Source: Lebetimonas sp. JH292
GTDB lineage: Bacteria > Campylobacterota > Campylobacteria > Campylobacterales > Nautiliaceae
Assembly: GCF_000523275.1 (NCBI RefSeq)
Contig: NZ_ATHQ01000001.1
Location: forward strand, 1,247,289 to 1,311,288
Direction of reading: 5' to 3'
Length of the DNA stretch: 64,000 nt
The notes beneath the pieces are model-generated. The model saw only the letters and a list, made by a program, of their open reading frames with translations, ran no database searches and was not told the DNA's origin. Shown piece by piece: positions 1-10,399 of this stretch (its first letter is position 1; every line of letters begins with the position of its first letter). The position numbers were made by a program, and so were the translations under genes.

Positions 1-1
1 T

Positions 2-133
2 TATGAATTATATAAAGCTTTGAGGAAATCTGAACTTTTAGAAAAAAAAGCCCTTAAAGAATGGGAAAGAGAACTTTTGTTAAAACTCGACAAATTACCT
101 AAAAATGCGGAAGATTTATTGGCTAATAAATGA
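2..133 (+). CDS. C-terminal end of an unidentified protein (partial)
   Basis: An open frame enters from the left edge and gives 43 residues before a TGA at 131-133. The tail is lysine-, leucine- and glutamate-rich and predicted helical, with no recognisable motif. The stop overlaps the thiL start in an ATGA arrangement, so the two genes are probably translationally coupled in one operon. I do not recognise the family from this fragment. Confidence 0.6.
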   Translation, partial: YELYKALRKSELLEKKALKEWERELLLKLDKLPKNAEDLLANK

Positions 134-966
134 AAGAAGAGTTTTTTATAAAACAGTTTAAAAATAAATATATCGGGGATGACGGGGCAATTATAAATGA
201 AAAATGGAAAATGAAAAATGGAAAATGGATAGTTGCGAGTGATTCTTTTTTTGAGAATATTCATTTTAAAAGAAAATGGTTTCGTTTGGATGAAATAAGT
301 TATAAAGCAAGTCTGGTAAATATCAGTGATATTATTGTTATGAATGCCAAGCCAAAATATGCTTTAATAAATATAGGGTTTCCTAAAAGTTTGAGTTTGA
401 AAGAAATTGAACTGCTTGCTAACGGATTTAAAAAAGCAGCGGATGAGTATAATTACGAAATAATTGGTGGAGACACCATAAGAAACGATAAAATAGCCAT
501 ATCGATGACATTTATGGGAGTAAGTAATAGGCCCGTTTTCAGAAAAGCCAAACTTGATGAATATGTGGCTTTTACCGGGGATTTGGGAAGTGTAAAAAAA
601 AATTTGCAGATACTGCTTAGAGGTGAAAAAATATCTAAAAATTCCAAATTTATAAAACCCCTTTTAAGAGATAAATTTTTTTATAAGGTTTCAAAATATA
701 TAACAGCGGCATGCGATATAAGCGACGGGCTTTTTAAAGAGCTTGAGCGAATCAGTAAAATTTCAAATGTTGATTTTGAATTTTTTAAAAAATTTAATAA
801 AAGAATAGGATGCAGTGGGGAAGAGTATGAAATACTTTTTACTTTTCCAAAAAAAAATCTCTCTGTCATAAAAAACATTTCAAAACTGACAAGAACCCCG
901 ATAACTGTTTTTGCCGTGACTAAAAGGGGCAGATTTAAAAGTGTCTGTCCTGAAAACCATTTTTAA
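130..966 (+). CDS. thiL: Thiamine-monophosphate kinase ThiL
   Basis: ThiL phosphorylates thiamine monophosphate with ATP to give the cofactor thiamine diphosphate in the cytoplasm. The 278-residue product has the N-terminal GDDGA metal/nucleotide-binding motif near residue 16, the SDSFFENIHF segment, the EIIGGDT motif near residue 115, and a C-terminal AIRS-type half with the CDISDGL motif near residue 197. It is somewhat shorter than the E. coli enzyme (about 325 residues). The ATG overlaps the stop of the upstream gene, and truD follows two genes later, a neighbourhood typical of Campylobacterota. An oddity is a lysine/tryptophan-rich stretch near residues 24-34 made by a low-complexity DNA repeat (see the repeat entry at 193-231). 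It sits in a turn between two strands, so activity is probably kept. Confidence 0.93.
   Translation: MKEEFFIKQFKNKYIGDDGAIINEKWKMKNGKWIVASDSFFENIHFKRKWFRLDEISYKASLVNISDIIVMNAKPKYALINIGFPKSLSLKEIELLANGFKKAADEYNYEIIGGDTIRNDKIAISMTFMGVSNRPVFRKAKLDEYVAFTGDLGSVKKNLQILLRGEKISKNSKFIKPLLRDKFFYKVSKYITAACDISDGLFKELERISKISNVDFEFFKKFNKRIGCSGEEYEILFTFPKKNLSVIKNISKLTRTPITVFAVTKRGRFKSVCPENHF
193..231 (+). repeat. Low-complexity GAAAATGG word repeat inside thiL
   Basis: Within thiL the DNA reads as alternating AATGAAAAATGG and AAAATGAAAAATGG units, encoding the EKWKMKNGKW stretch. The same word occurs in intergenic DNA at 4808-4845, 5130-5166 and 60771-60797. From my knowledge of ThiL sequences the segment between GDDGA and the SDS motif is normally shorter by about eight residues, which suggests an in-frame expansion. 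Confidence 0.6.
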
Positions 967-1255
967 GAAATTATATGAATTTGCTAAGAGAGTTTTTGAT
1001 TGGAAAATTTTAAAATATACACTTTTACCTTTTATATTTTCTATAATTTTTTGGGGAACAGTGTTTTTTTTATTTAAAAATTTGATTTACACTTTTATAA
1101 ATTCATATATTTTATATCTTCCATTTGGAGAAAAATTACTGATATTTTTAAGTAATTTTATATATTTTATTCCCATTGTTTCTATTTTTGGATATACTTT
1201 TCAATTAATAATTATGGCACATTTTGTACTGAAGCAATGTAAAGGAAACAGATGA
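941..1255 (+). CDS. Small three-helix membrane protein resembling the EI24 N-terminus
   Basis: The 104-residue product has a short basic N-terminus followed by about three hydrophobic segments (residues 24-46, 55-70 and 74-96). The opening KYTLLPFIFSIIFWG segment resembles the start of EI24-domain membrane proteins, which are normally over 200 residues, so this is either a short paralogue or a truncated gene. The start is a GTG overlapping the end of thiL by 26 bases, with a purine-rich AGGGG about 12 bases upstream. Its end overlaps the truD start by four bases, so it is part of the thiL-truD operon. The function is unknown. Confidence 0.6.
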   Translation: MSVLKTIFKKLYEFAKRVFDWKILKYTLLPFIFSIIFWGTVFFLFKNLIYTFINSYILYLPFGEKLLIFLSNFIYFIPIVSIFGYTFQLIIMAHFVLKQCKGNR

Positions 1256-2307
1256 TATATTCACACAGCCCTGTAAATTTTCATTTTAATAAAAACAGCG
1301 AAAATTTTTTTGTTGAGGAAATTCCGCTTTATTCGTTTGAACATACCGGTAACTGGCTGATGCTTAAAATAAGAAAAAAAGATTTAACAACCCCCCAGAT
1401 GATAGATATAATTTCAAAAAAAACCGGAATAAAAAGAAATGAAATAGGTTATGCGGGGTTAAAAGACAAAGACGCACTCACAATCCAGTGGATAAGTGTC
1501 CCACGTAAATACAGAGATGAAATTAACAGATTCGAAGATAAAAAAATAAAAATTTTACAGCAGGATTTACACAGAAACAAGCTTAAAATAGGTCATTTGG
1601 AAGCAAACAAATTTTTTGTAAGGCTTAAAAAAGTACTTCCTGTAGATGCAAAAAAAATAGAAAGAATTTTAATCGATATAAAGAAAAACGGAATTCCGAA
1701 TTTTTTCGGATATCAGAGATTTGGAAGGGAAAATAACGTCGCACAAGCAAAAGAGATAATCGAAGGTAAAAGATTTATAAAAAACAGAAGGCTTGAGAAA
1801 TTTTTGATAAGTGCTTATCAGTCAAAACTTTTTAACGAATGGCTGATGGATAGGATAAAACTCAGTAATATTTTTGAATTGAGTAAAAATGAACTTATAA
1901 ATTTGGGATATGAAAAAAATCTGATTGATTTTGTTAAATCTCAAGAGCATCCTTTTAAACTTCTGCCCGGGGATGTAATGAGCCATTATCCGCTCGGAAG
2001 GCTTTTTTATTTGGAAGATAAAAAAGATACAAAAAGGTTTTATAATAAAGACATTTCCCCGACAGGGCTTATGCCGGGCAAGAAAGCTATGAGGGCAAAA
2101 GATTTCGCCAGGCATATAGAAGAAAAATACGACGAACTGATTCCGGCAAACGGAGACAGGAGAATTGCCTGGATTTTTCCTGAAATAATTGATAAAAATT
2201 ATATTAAAGAAAAAGCCTGGTATGAATTCAGCTTTATTTTGCCAAAAGGCAGTTATGCAACTGTTTTAATTGATATTTTAAAAGGAAATATCAATGAACT
2301 TGCCTAA
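1252..2307 (+). CDS. truD: tRNA pseudouridine(13) synthase TruD
   Basis: TruD isomerises uridine 13 of tRNA-Glu to pseudouridine. The 351-residue protein shows the family core: the EIGYAGLKDKDA motif near residue 66, which holds the catalytic aspartate; the NFFGYQRFG motif near residue 156; and the GLMPGKKAMRA-type segment near residue 272 before the C-terminal part. Length fits the family. The gene overlaps the membrane-protein gene upstream by four bases and the CDF transporter downstream by 14 bases, so all are likely co-transcribed. The pairing with thiL matches Campylobacter. Confidence 0.95.
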   Translation: MIYSHSPVNFHFNKNSENFFVEEIPLYSFEHTGNWLMLKIRKKDLTTPQMIDIISKKTGIKRNEIGYAGLKDKDALTIQWISVPRKYRDEINRFEDKKIKILQQDLHRNKLKIGHLEANKFFVRLKKVLPVDAKKIERILIDIKKNGIPNFFGYQRFGRENNVAQAKEIIEGKRFIKNRRLEKFLISAYQSKLFNEWLMDRIKLSNIFELSKNELINLGYEKNLIDFVKSQEHPFKLLPGDVMSHYPLGRLFYLEDKKDTKRFYNKDISPTGLMPGKKAMRAKDFARHIEEKYDELIPANGDRRIAWIFPEIIDKNYIKEKAWYEFSFILPKGSYATVLIDILKGNINELA

Positions 2308-3190
2308 ACAGGCAACTTTTGTTGCCACAATTACCGCTTTGACTCTGGCAATTGCAAAATTAACCGTAGGTTTTATGAGCGGAAGTGTTGCGGTTATCGC
2401 AAGTGCTCTGGACAGTGTTTTGGATATGGCAGTAAGCATATTTAATAATATTGCAATAAGGGTCAGTGAAGAAAGGCCTAGCGAAAAATTCAATTACGGA
2501 AAAGGAAAAGTCGAGGCGTTGGCGGCTCTGTTTGAAGGAACAATCATTATATTAAGCGGTCTTTTTATTATGTACGAAGCCGTTAATAAAGCAATTCACA
2601 AAGAGGTTATAACCCATCTTGATATTTCTATTTATGTAATGCTTTTTTCCATTGTTTTGACAGGATTGCTTGTCAGTTTTTTATATTATGTGGTAAAAAA
2701 AACAAATCATCTGGTTATAAAATCAGATTTACTACATTATAAGACAGATTTAATTACAAACCTCTCTGTTTTAATATCTTTAATAATTGTAAAGTTTACG
2801 AAATTTGTTTATATTGATTATATTTTATCTGTTTTAATAGGCGTTTATATTATCCGTGAAGCCAGTGAAATTGTAAAAGAGGGTTTTGAAATACTTTTAG
2901 ATGTTTCACTTGATTTTAAAACTGTTGAAGCTATAAAGCAGATTATTAAAAAAGAACCTCTTGTACTTGATTATCACTGCTTAAGAACCAGAAAAGCAGG
3001 AAACAGAAATTTTGTGGATGTGCATTTAGTATTGACGCCTGATATGAAACTGAAACTTGCCCATACAATAATAGAAAATGTTGAAGAAAAAATCAGAAAA
3101 TTAGAGCCTGAAAAAGTTTGGGTGATTAATATTCATGCCGACCCTTATGACGATTCTTTTATAAATAAACTTCAGGAAGAGTGCGATTAA
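2294..3190 (+). CDS. Cation diffusion facilitator metal exporter (FieF/ZitB type)
   Basis: This inner-membrane antiporter should export divalent metal ions (zinc, iron or similar) in exchange for protons. The 298-residue protein has six predicted membrane helices in its first 200 residues. Helix 2 carries the paired-aspartate motif DSVLDMA near residue 41 and helix 5 the HYKTD motif near residue 150, the usual metal-site ligands. The C-terminal 95 residues form the cytoplasmic ferredoxin-like dimerisation domain (LRTRKAGNRNFVDVHL). The ATG lies inside the end of truD. Metal specificity cannot be read from the sequence alone. Confidence 0.92.
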   Translation: MNLPKQATFVATITALTLAIAKLTVGFMSGSVAVIASALDSVLDMAVSIFNNIAIRVSEERPSEKFNYGKGKVEALAALFEGTIIILSGLFIMYEAVNKAIHKEVITHLDISIYVMLFSIVLTGLLVSFLYYVVKKTNHLVIKSDLLHYKTDLITNLSVLISLIIVKFTKFVYIDYILSVLIGVYIIREASEIVKEGFEILLDVSLDFKTVEAIKQIIKKEPLVLDYHCLRTRKAGNRNFVDVHLVLTPDMKLKLAHTIIENVEEKIRKLEPEKVWVINIHADPYDDSFINKLQEECD

Positions 3191-3296
3191 TAAGAAATTT
3201 TAATATTTCATATAATTTTTTCTTATAATTATTGTAATTAAAAATTTTTTTATATACAATTCGTTTTGAACATTTGCTCAAAAAGAGGAGGCATAA
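3191..3296 (+). promoter_or_regulatory. Promoter region and strong ribosome-binding site for the SLAC1-type gene
   Basis: This 106-bp gap is very AT-rich and holds several candidate -10 boxes, including CATATAAT near 3210 and CTTATAAT near 3224. The ATG at 3297 is preceded by AAGAGGAGG, an excellent ribosome-binding site that fixes the start. I cannot decide between the -10 candidates. Confidence 0.4.
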
Positions 3297-4250
3297 ATGA
3301 GAAGTTTACAATATTTTCCAGTTCAGCTTTTTGCGGTTGTAATGGGTCTTTCAGGTTTAACCATTGCATATGCAAAAGCGTTTCATTTTTTACATTTGCC
3401 GTATTGGCCCTACTTTATATTGCTTATTTTAGATACAGCGGCATTTTTTTGTATTTTTATTACTTATATGATTAAATGGATAAAATATCCGGATGCAATA
3501 AAGGCTGAGATTAATCATCCTGTAAAAAGTTCTTTTATTCCGGCCATTTCAATCAGCTTTTTGCTTATTTCCATTGCATATATGGATTATGCCCCTACTA
3601 TCAGTGTAACATTTTGGTGGATAGGTGCTTGGCTTCATCTGTTTTTTACATTCAGCGTAATTAAATTTTGGATAAGACACAGTTTTGATGTAAAAATGAT
3701 AAGTCCAGCATGGTTTATTCCTATTGTAGGCAATGTATTGGTGCCTGTTGCAGGAGTTGATGTTGTGAATGAATACATTAACCTGTTTTTCTTTACTTTG
3801 GGAATTTTTTATTGGATTGTTTTATTTACAATAGTAACATACAGAATGATTTTCCATCATCCGTTGCCTAAAAAACTGATACCTACATTTTTTATTTTAA
3901 TAGCACCGCCTGCTGTAGGATTTATCAGCTATTTTAGAATTACTTTTGGAAGTATCGATATATTTAGTATGATATTATATTTAATCGGATTGTTTACTTT
4001 TTTACTTTTAATTGCAAAAAAAAGCTTATATACGCAAATACCGTTTTTTATTTCGTGGTGGGCATATACATTCCCGCTTGCGGCAATTACAATTGCCACT
4101 ACTTTAATTTACAGCAGTTTTAGAAACTGCTCAATGTATTGGTTTTCATTATTACTGTTAGTAATAGTTACCGTTGTTGTATTTTATGTTGCATATAAAA
4201 CATATTTGGCAATAAAAGCACAAAAAATTTGTATACCAGAGGAGGAATAA
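3297..4250 (+). CDS. SLAC1/TehA (TDT) family anion channel or transporter
   Basis: The 317-residue protein is almost entirely hydrophobic with about ten predicted helices. It opens with the FPVQLFAVVMGLSGLTIAY signature of the tellurite-resistance/dicarboxylate (TDT) family, and has the internal SPAWFIPIVGNVLVP and ISWWAYTFPLAA segments typical of TehA and plant SLAC1. Relatives pass small anions such as chloride, nitrate or malate, or export sulfite. The substrate here is not determined. The DUF302 gene begins directly after the stop, so the two proteins are probably made together. Confidence 0.9.
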   Translation: MRSLQYFPVQLFAVVMGLSGLTIAYAKAFHFLHLPYWPYFILLILDTAAFFCIFITYMIKWIKYPDAIKAEINHPVKSSFIPAISISFLLISIAYMDYAPTISVTFWWIGAWLHLFFTFSVIKFWIRHSFDVKMISPAWFIPIVGNVLVPVAGVDVVNEYINLFFFTLGIFYWIVLFTIVTYRMIFHHPLPKKLIPTFFILIAPPAVGFISYFRITFGSIDIFSMILYLIGLFTFLLLIAKKSLYTQIPFFISWWAYTFPLAAITIATTLIYSSFRNCSMYWFSLLLLVIVTVVVFYVAYKTYLAIKAQKICIPEEE

Positions 4251-4757
4251 ATGAATAAAAGAAGTTTGATAGGCGGATTTATAATAGGTTTTGTTGTAGC
4301 GGTATTTTTAATACCTTTGTTTTTTAAATTATCGGCTGAGAATATGCTTTTTAAGAGAATAAAAAGTCCTTACAGTTTTGAAAAAACAGTTAAATTATTA
4401 GCGAATAGAATATCACATCAGCCCGGATGGCATATTGTAACAATTATCAACCAGGAAGAAGAAATCAAAAAATACGGTGGTCCTGATGTGGGAAAGGTTG
4501 CAATTGTTAAATTTTGTAATGCTAAGCTTGCAGGAAAAATGCTAAGCGATGATGACACAAAATTTATGGCCGTAAAAATGCCTTTGTCAATTGCTGTATA
4601 TGAAGATTCAAAAGGTCAGGTTTTTATTTCTTTAATGAACGGATATCTGTTAACAAGAATGCTTAGCGGTACAAAAGAGGGTAAAATTATGGAATTGGTT
4701 GTCAGAGATATAGAAAGTATATTATCATTTGTTCATTTCAGATATACAATCTTCTAA
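4251..4757 (+). CDS. Membrane-anchored DUF302 protein
   Basis: The 168-residue product starts with an uncleaved-looking hydrophobic anchor (residues 7-25) followed by a soluble DUF302-like domain facing the periplasm. Visible features include the PGWHIVTIINQEEEIKKYG segment, the KVAIVKFCNAKLAGKML segment, and the MPLSIAVYED strand typical of DUF302. No biochemical role is established for the family. The start follows the SLAC1-type gene stop without a gap and has a GAGGAGG site upstream, so a joint function in anion or sulfur handling is possible but is inference. Confidence 0.8.
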   Translation: MNKRSLIGGFIIGFVVAVFLIPLFFKLSAENMLFKRIKSPYSFEKTVKLLANRISHQPGWHIVTIINQEEEIKKYGGPDVGKVAIVKFCNAKLAGKMLSDDDTKFMAVKMPLSIAVYEDSKGQVFISLMNGYLLTRMLSGTKEGKIMELVVRDIESILSFVHFRYTIF

Positions 4758-4764
4758 TTATTTT

Positions 4765-4805
4765 CATTGTGGCTGATTTTAACAGCCACAATGAGTTTTT
4801 TTTAT
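4765..4805 (+). terminator. Rho-independent terminator
   Basis: A perfect 11-bp inverted repeat (CATTGTGGCTG and its complement, 4765-4775 and 4783-4793) encloses a 7-base loop and is followed by a run of eight T. It lies 8 bases after the DUF302 stop and ends the SLAC1-DUF302 transcript. Confidence 0.92.
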
Positions 4806-4807
4806 TT

Positions 4808-4845
4808 TAATTCATTTTACATTTTACATTATCCATTTTTAATTA
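4808..4845. repeat. Intergenic word repeat (ATTTTACATT/ATCCATTTTT units)
   Basis: Short near-repeats of TTCATTTTACATTTTACATTATCCATTTTT fill the gap between the terminator and thiS. On the minus strand they read as AAAATGGATAATGTAAAATG, the same low-complexity family seen in thiL, upstream of glyS and near 60.77 kb. Confidence 0.55.
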
Positions 4846-4851
4846 TAAAAA

Positions 4852-5058
4852 TTATCCTCCACCTACAAAATTAAGCGCTTCTATTTTATCACCATCTTGT
4901 AATTTATAATTTTTCCAGTTATCTTTTTTAACTATTTTCATATTTACGGCAACTGCCATTGTTTTATCAAGGATATTAAGAGAGCTTAAAAGCTCTGAAA
5001 TTGTAGTATTTTCGGGAATTTCTTTTTCAATTCCATTAATTTTTATTTTCATTTTCAT
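4852..5058 (-). CDS. thiS: Sulfur carrier protein ThiS
   Basis: ThiS carries sulfur as a C-terminal thiocarboxylate for building the thiazole of thiamine. The product (about 68 residues) has the ubiquitin-like KIKINGIEKEIPENTTISEL start, the VNMKIVKKDNW centre, and ends in FVGGG, the tail adenylated by ThiF. I chose the ATG at 5058, six bases after an AAGGA site. The frame stays open upstream to 5160, but that part is made by a word repeat and a hairpin repeat, not by conserved ThiS sequence. No thiG or thiF lies nearby. The glyS gene upstream runs in the same direction. Confidence 0.87.
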   Translation of the reverse strand: MKMKIKINGIEKEIPENTTISELLSSLNILDKTMAVAVNMKIVKKDNWKNYKLQDGDKIEALNFVGGG

Positions 5059-5078
5059 TATCATCCTTTTTAACTTTT

Positions 5079-7140
<2,062 letters not shown>

Positions 7141-7174
7141 TAGTTTCCTTTTTTTGTGTAATTTTATCAAAATG

Positions 7175-7183
7175 TGCTATAAT
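7175..7183 (+). promoter_or_regulatory. Extended -10 promoter for the thioesterase gene
   Basis: TGCTATAAT is a consensus extended -10 element placed 19 bases before the thioesterase ATG, which gives a very short leader. No clear -35 is seen, as is common in Campylobacterota promoters. Confidence 0.6.
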
Positions 7184-7201
7184 AAATAAAAAAGAGTTGA
7201 C

Positions 7202-7606
7202 ATGAAACCAAATGTCTTTAAAAAAAAGATTACAGTTTCAAAAAAAGATATAGATTTTAACTCTCATGTAAATAATTTGAAATATCTTGAATGGATGATA
7301 GAGTGTGCTCTCGAACACTCCGAAAAATTGGGCTTTAATCCCCAAACCTATGAAAAAATAGGTGCAACATGGTTTGCAAAATCACATCATATAGAATATA
7401 AACTTCCGGCATTTGAAGGTGATGAATTAATTATAAAAACATGGGTTGACGATGTTAAAAAGATAACATCAAAAAGAAAATATGAAATCTATAAAAATGA
7501 CAAACTGATTTGTTTTGGAGAGACAGAGTGGGTATATGTGGATTATAAAACACACAGACCAAAAAAAATTTCTGATGAGGTAATAAAAAAATATTTTGAG
7601 GTTTGA
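7202..7606 (+). CDS. Hot-dog fold acyl thioesterase (YbgC/4HBT type)
   Basis: The 134-residue protein has the hot-dog thioesterase motif DIDFNSHVNNLKYLEWM near residue 18, in which the first aspartate and the HVNN turn match the 4-hydroxybenzoyl-CoA thioesterase active site. The DELIIKTWVDDVKKITSKRKYE strands match the central sheet. It probably hydrolyses acyl-CoA or acyl-ACP. The substrate is unknown. The next gene starts within three bases of its stop or 39 bases later, depending on the start chosen there. Confidence 0.87.
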   Translation: MKPNVFKKKITVSKKDIDFNSHVNNLKYLEWMIECALEHSEKLGFNPQTYEKIGATWFAKSHHIEYKLPAFEGDELIIKTWVDDVKKITSKRKYEIYKNDKLICFGETEWVYVDYKTHRPKKISDEVIKKYFEV

Positions 7607-7644
7607 ATATGAGAAAATTTTTATTATTAATAGGAGGTGTAATA

Positions 7645-8130
7645 ATGTATGCATTAACTTTAACTTCGCCGGATTTTGGTGAAAAAATTTCAATTGAACA
7701 GGTTTATCCCGACTGCGGCGGGGCAAATATTTCACCCGAACTTATATGGGAAAATGCTCCAAAAAACACAAAATCGTTTGCCATTACGATGTTTGATCCG
7801 GATGCTCCGACTGATCACGGGTGGTGGCACTGGATAGTGGTGAATATTCCCGCAGACATCAATAAATTTCCAAGAAATGCGGGGAATCCGCAGAGTGAGT
7901 ATTTTGATTTAGGATTACAAACCATAAATGATTACAAAGAGGTGGGATATGGGGGACCGTGTCCACCTCCCGGAAAGCCGCACAGATATATTATTACCGT
8001 TTATGCCCTGGATGCTGAAGGGTTTGATGTTGATATAAACATAAATCCTCAAATATTAGCAAAAGCTATAGAAGAGCATACAATTGACAAAGCTTCAATA
8101 AAAGGACTTTATGCAAGAGGCTGGAAATAG
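7645..8130 (+). CDS. PEBP family protein (YbhB/YbcL)
   Basis: The product (161 residues) is a phosphatidylethanolamine-binding-protein-like fold related to E. coli YbhB. It has the ISPELIWENAPKNTKSF, MFDPDAPTDHGWWHWIVVNIP and GGPCPPPGKPHRY motifs that shape the anion-binding pocket. I chose the ATG at 7645 because AGGAGGTG precedes it at ideal distance and the protein start then matches YbhB. An upstream ATG at 7609 would add 12 hydrophobic residues that look like a weak signal peptide, so a periplasmic form cannot be excluded. The biological role of the family is poorly defined. Confidence 0.85.
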   Translation: MYALTLTSPDFGEKISIEQVYPDCGGANISPELIWENAPKNTKSFAITMFDPDAPTDHGWWHWIVVNIPADINKFPRNAGNPQSEYFDLGLQTINDYKEVGYGGPCPPPGKPHRYIITVYALDAEGFDVDININPQILAKAIEEHTIDKASIKGLYARGWK

Positions 8131-8141
8131 CCTCTTTTTTC
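8115..8141 (+). terminator. Rho-independent terminator overlapping the PEBP stop codon
   Basis: An 8-bp stem AAGAGGCT/AGCCTCTT (8115-8122 and 8129-8136) with a six-base loop is followed by a T run. The stop codon of the PEBP gene lies inside it, so the last codons double as the hairpin. Confidence 0.85.
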
Positions 8142-8227
8142 TGCTGTTATCCCATTAATTAATATTATTTTAATAAATATCAATTTTATGTTATTATATT
8201 ATAAAAAAATATAAAAACAGAGGTAAA

Positions 8228-9838
8228 ATGAAAAGTTTAAAAAAAGAAATCTTTAAAAGAACGATTATTTTAATATTGTTAATGATATCAATTTTTGGAA
8301 TATTGACATCACTGTTTTTTTATCAATACAGAATAAAAAATATATATAATTTACTAAAAACAAAAAATAGTGATGTAAGTAATTTTATAAGGGCGTATTT
8401 TAAAAAATTTTATATTGAAGTTGAATATCTTAGCAGATTAAGAGAAGTTAGACTTGCGCCTTTTTTAAATGAAAAAGAGCGTAAAAGGGCATTGTATGCG
8501 TTTAAATTGTTTCAGGAAATTGATAAAGATATAAATTACGTATATTCCGGGTATAAAAATAAAATGCTGCTTATAAACAACTACACACCTCCTCCCGGTT
8601 TTGACCCGACAATTAGACCCTGGTATCGTGCGGCAATTAAATCTTTTCCCAATATTTCTCAGGGAATTCCTTACAGGGAAATTAAAACAAAAGAGTGGCT
8701 GGTGTCTATTTCCAAAGCTTTGGTTGATGACAGGGGGAAAATAACCGGGGTGATTTCTATAGATACTTCAATAAATAAGATTATTAAAAAATTAAATGAA
8801 AAAAGTTTTTTGAATTTATCAAATTTTATTATAAGAGACGACGGATTAATCATTGTCTGTCATAATAAATTAAATTTAAACAAAAATTTTATTGATGAAT
8901 ATAATGTTGAGAGAAAAATTTTTAATAAATCAAACGGTTTTTTTGAATATTATAAAAATCACGTAAAAATTCTGGCTTATTTCACCAAATTGAAAAATTT
9001 AGGATGGATAGTTATTACTGTAATTGATAAAAATACAGTTTTATTGCCGATTATAAAAAAAATTATTTTTATATTTTTAATAGTGTCAATTATTTCTGTA
9101 ATATTGGGTATATTTTACACCCGTATCATTTATAAAGAAATATTAAGTTCACTTGACATATTACACTCCAATGTCAGAGAAATTGTAAACGGAAACGTTG
9201 AGAATATCAAAAAAGCGGAATATCCATTCAAAGAATTTGCCGAAATTAAAGAAAATATAGAAAATTTAACAAAAAACGCACTTTATAAAAAAAATAAAGA
9301 ATTGCAGGAATTAAACGCATTGTTAAAAAAAATGGCATTAACGGATAAATTAACAGGGCTTTACAACAGATATAAATTTAATGAAGAGCTTAAAAAAGAA
9401 ATGGAAAGATTTAAAAGATATAATAATCCTTTTTGTTTGATAATGTTCGATATTGATAATTTTAAACAGGTTAATGATACATACGGGCATGATATGGGAG
9501 ATAAAGTCTTAAAAGAGATTGCAAAAATTACTACACAAACAATACGTAAAACAGATATCGCATCCAGGTGGGGAGGAGAGGAATTTATGATAATATGTCC
9601 TAGCACATTTTTGAAAGAAGGTATACAAACAGCGCAGAGGCTAAGAAAGAAAATAGAAAGTCATAATTTCGGAATTGACAGAAAAGTTACAGTAAGTGTC
9701 GGAATATCAGAGTATAATGATGAAAATATAAGACTTTATGAATTTTTAAAAGATGTTGACGATAAATTATATCAGGCTAAAAAAATGGGTAAAAACACGG
9801 TTGTTTATCAGATTAATTTAATAGCCAAGTATTTATAA
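8228..9838 (+). CDS. Membrane diguanylate cyclase with periplasmic dCache sensor
   Basis: This protein should make cyclic di-GMP in response to an external ligand. Of 536 residues, a first membrane helix (about 11-34) leads to a periplasmic dCache-type sensor (PWYRAAIKSFPNISQGIPY, then VSISKALVDDRGKITGVISID). A second helix (about 273-300) is followed by a helical linker and a C-terminal GGDEF domain from about residue 365. The active site reads RWGGEEF and an intact inhibitory I-site RKTD lies five residues before it, which predicts product feedback. An ACAGAGG site precedes the ATG. The gene stands alone between a PEBP gene and a pseudopilin gene, so its target is unknown. Confidence 0.93.
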   Translation: MKSLKKEIFKRTIILILLMISIFGILTSLFFYQYRIKNIYNLLKTKNSDVSNFIRAYFKKFYIEVEYLSRLREVRLAPFLNEKERKRALYAFKLFQEIDKDINYVYSGYKNKMLLINNYTPPPGFDPTIRPWYRAAIKSFPNISQGIPYREIKTKEWLVSISKALVDDRGKITGVISIDTSINKIIKKLNEKSFLNLSNFIIRDDGLIIVCHNKLNLNKNFIDEYNVERKIFNKSNGFFEYYKNHVKILAYFTKLKNLGWIVITVIDKNTVLLPIIKKIIFIFLIVSIISVILGIFYTRIIYKEILSSLDILHSNVREIVNGNVENIKKAEYPFKEFAEIKENIENLTKNALYKKNKELQELNALLKKMALTDKLTGLYNRYKFNEELKKEMERFKRYNNPFCLIMFDIDNFKQVNDTYGHDMGDKVLKEIAKITTQTIRKTDIASRWGGEEFMIICPSTFLKEGIQTAQRLRKKIESHNFGIDRKVTVSVGISEYNDENIRLYEFLKDVDDKLYQAKKMGKNTVVYQINLIAKYL

Positions 9839-9898
9839 TGTTTTCCTGTTTTTTAAAATTTTTAATAAAATATTAAAAAAAATAATGAAAGATTTAAA

Positions 9899-10399
9899 AT
9901 GAAAAAAAATTTAAAAGCATTTACTTTAATAGAATTATTAATTGTGATTATTATTATCGGAATTATAATATCTTCTGTAAGCTTTAATTTAAAACCGAAC
10001 ACCCTTGCACTTGAAAAAGACAGAATAAAACAATATTTTATGTATACAAATAATATTGGTCTAAAGTGGGATGGATATGACCCTTCAAAACCTGAAGTGG
10101 CTGCGGTATGTTTTGAAGTAAACAGTTCTAATAATTCTGTATCAGCCTATATTCAGAAATGGGATAATTCAAAGGAATTTTTAAAAGACCCGACCAATCA
10201 GAATAAAGAAATCAATAATACAAAATTTCAATCCAACATTTCCGCAACATTTACAAAAATATGTTTTTCCCCAAACGGAGATTTGTTTGAAAATAATTTA
10301 TCAATGCAAAATTTAATTAAAACACCTCAAAAAATTACGTTAAGCGACTCTAAGGGAGAAGAAAATTTGAGTATCGAACCTTCGGGAGCTATATATTGA
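9899..10399 (+). CDS. Type II/IV secretion pseudopilin-like protein (prepilin N-terminus)
   Basis: The 166-residue protein has a class III signal: a short basic leader, then AFTLIELLIVIIIIGII, with the expected phenylalanine, threonine, leucine and glutamate (position +5) after the prepilin peptidase site. The hydrophobic helix is followed by a soluble domain of about 130 residues containing two cysteines and asparagine-rich loops. This is typical of GspH-like minor pseudopilins. No other secretion or pilus gene lies nearby, so it probably works with a system encoded elsewhere. Confidence 0.85.
   Translation: MKKNLKAFTLIELLIVIIIIGIIISSVSFNLKPNTLALEKDRIKQYFMYTNNIGLKWDGYDPSKPEVAAVCFEVNSSNNSVSAYIQKWDNSKEFLKDPTNQNKEINNTKFQSNISATFTKICFSPNGDLFENNLSMQNLIKTPQKITLSDSKGEENLSIEPSGAIY

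Noticed and set aside
3266-3475. A possible 69-residue gene overlapping the SLAC1-type gene start
   Set aside because: It is out of frame with a clearly conserved transporter and has no ribosome-binding site or recognisable motif.
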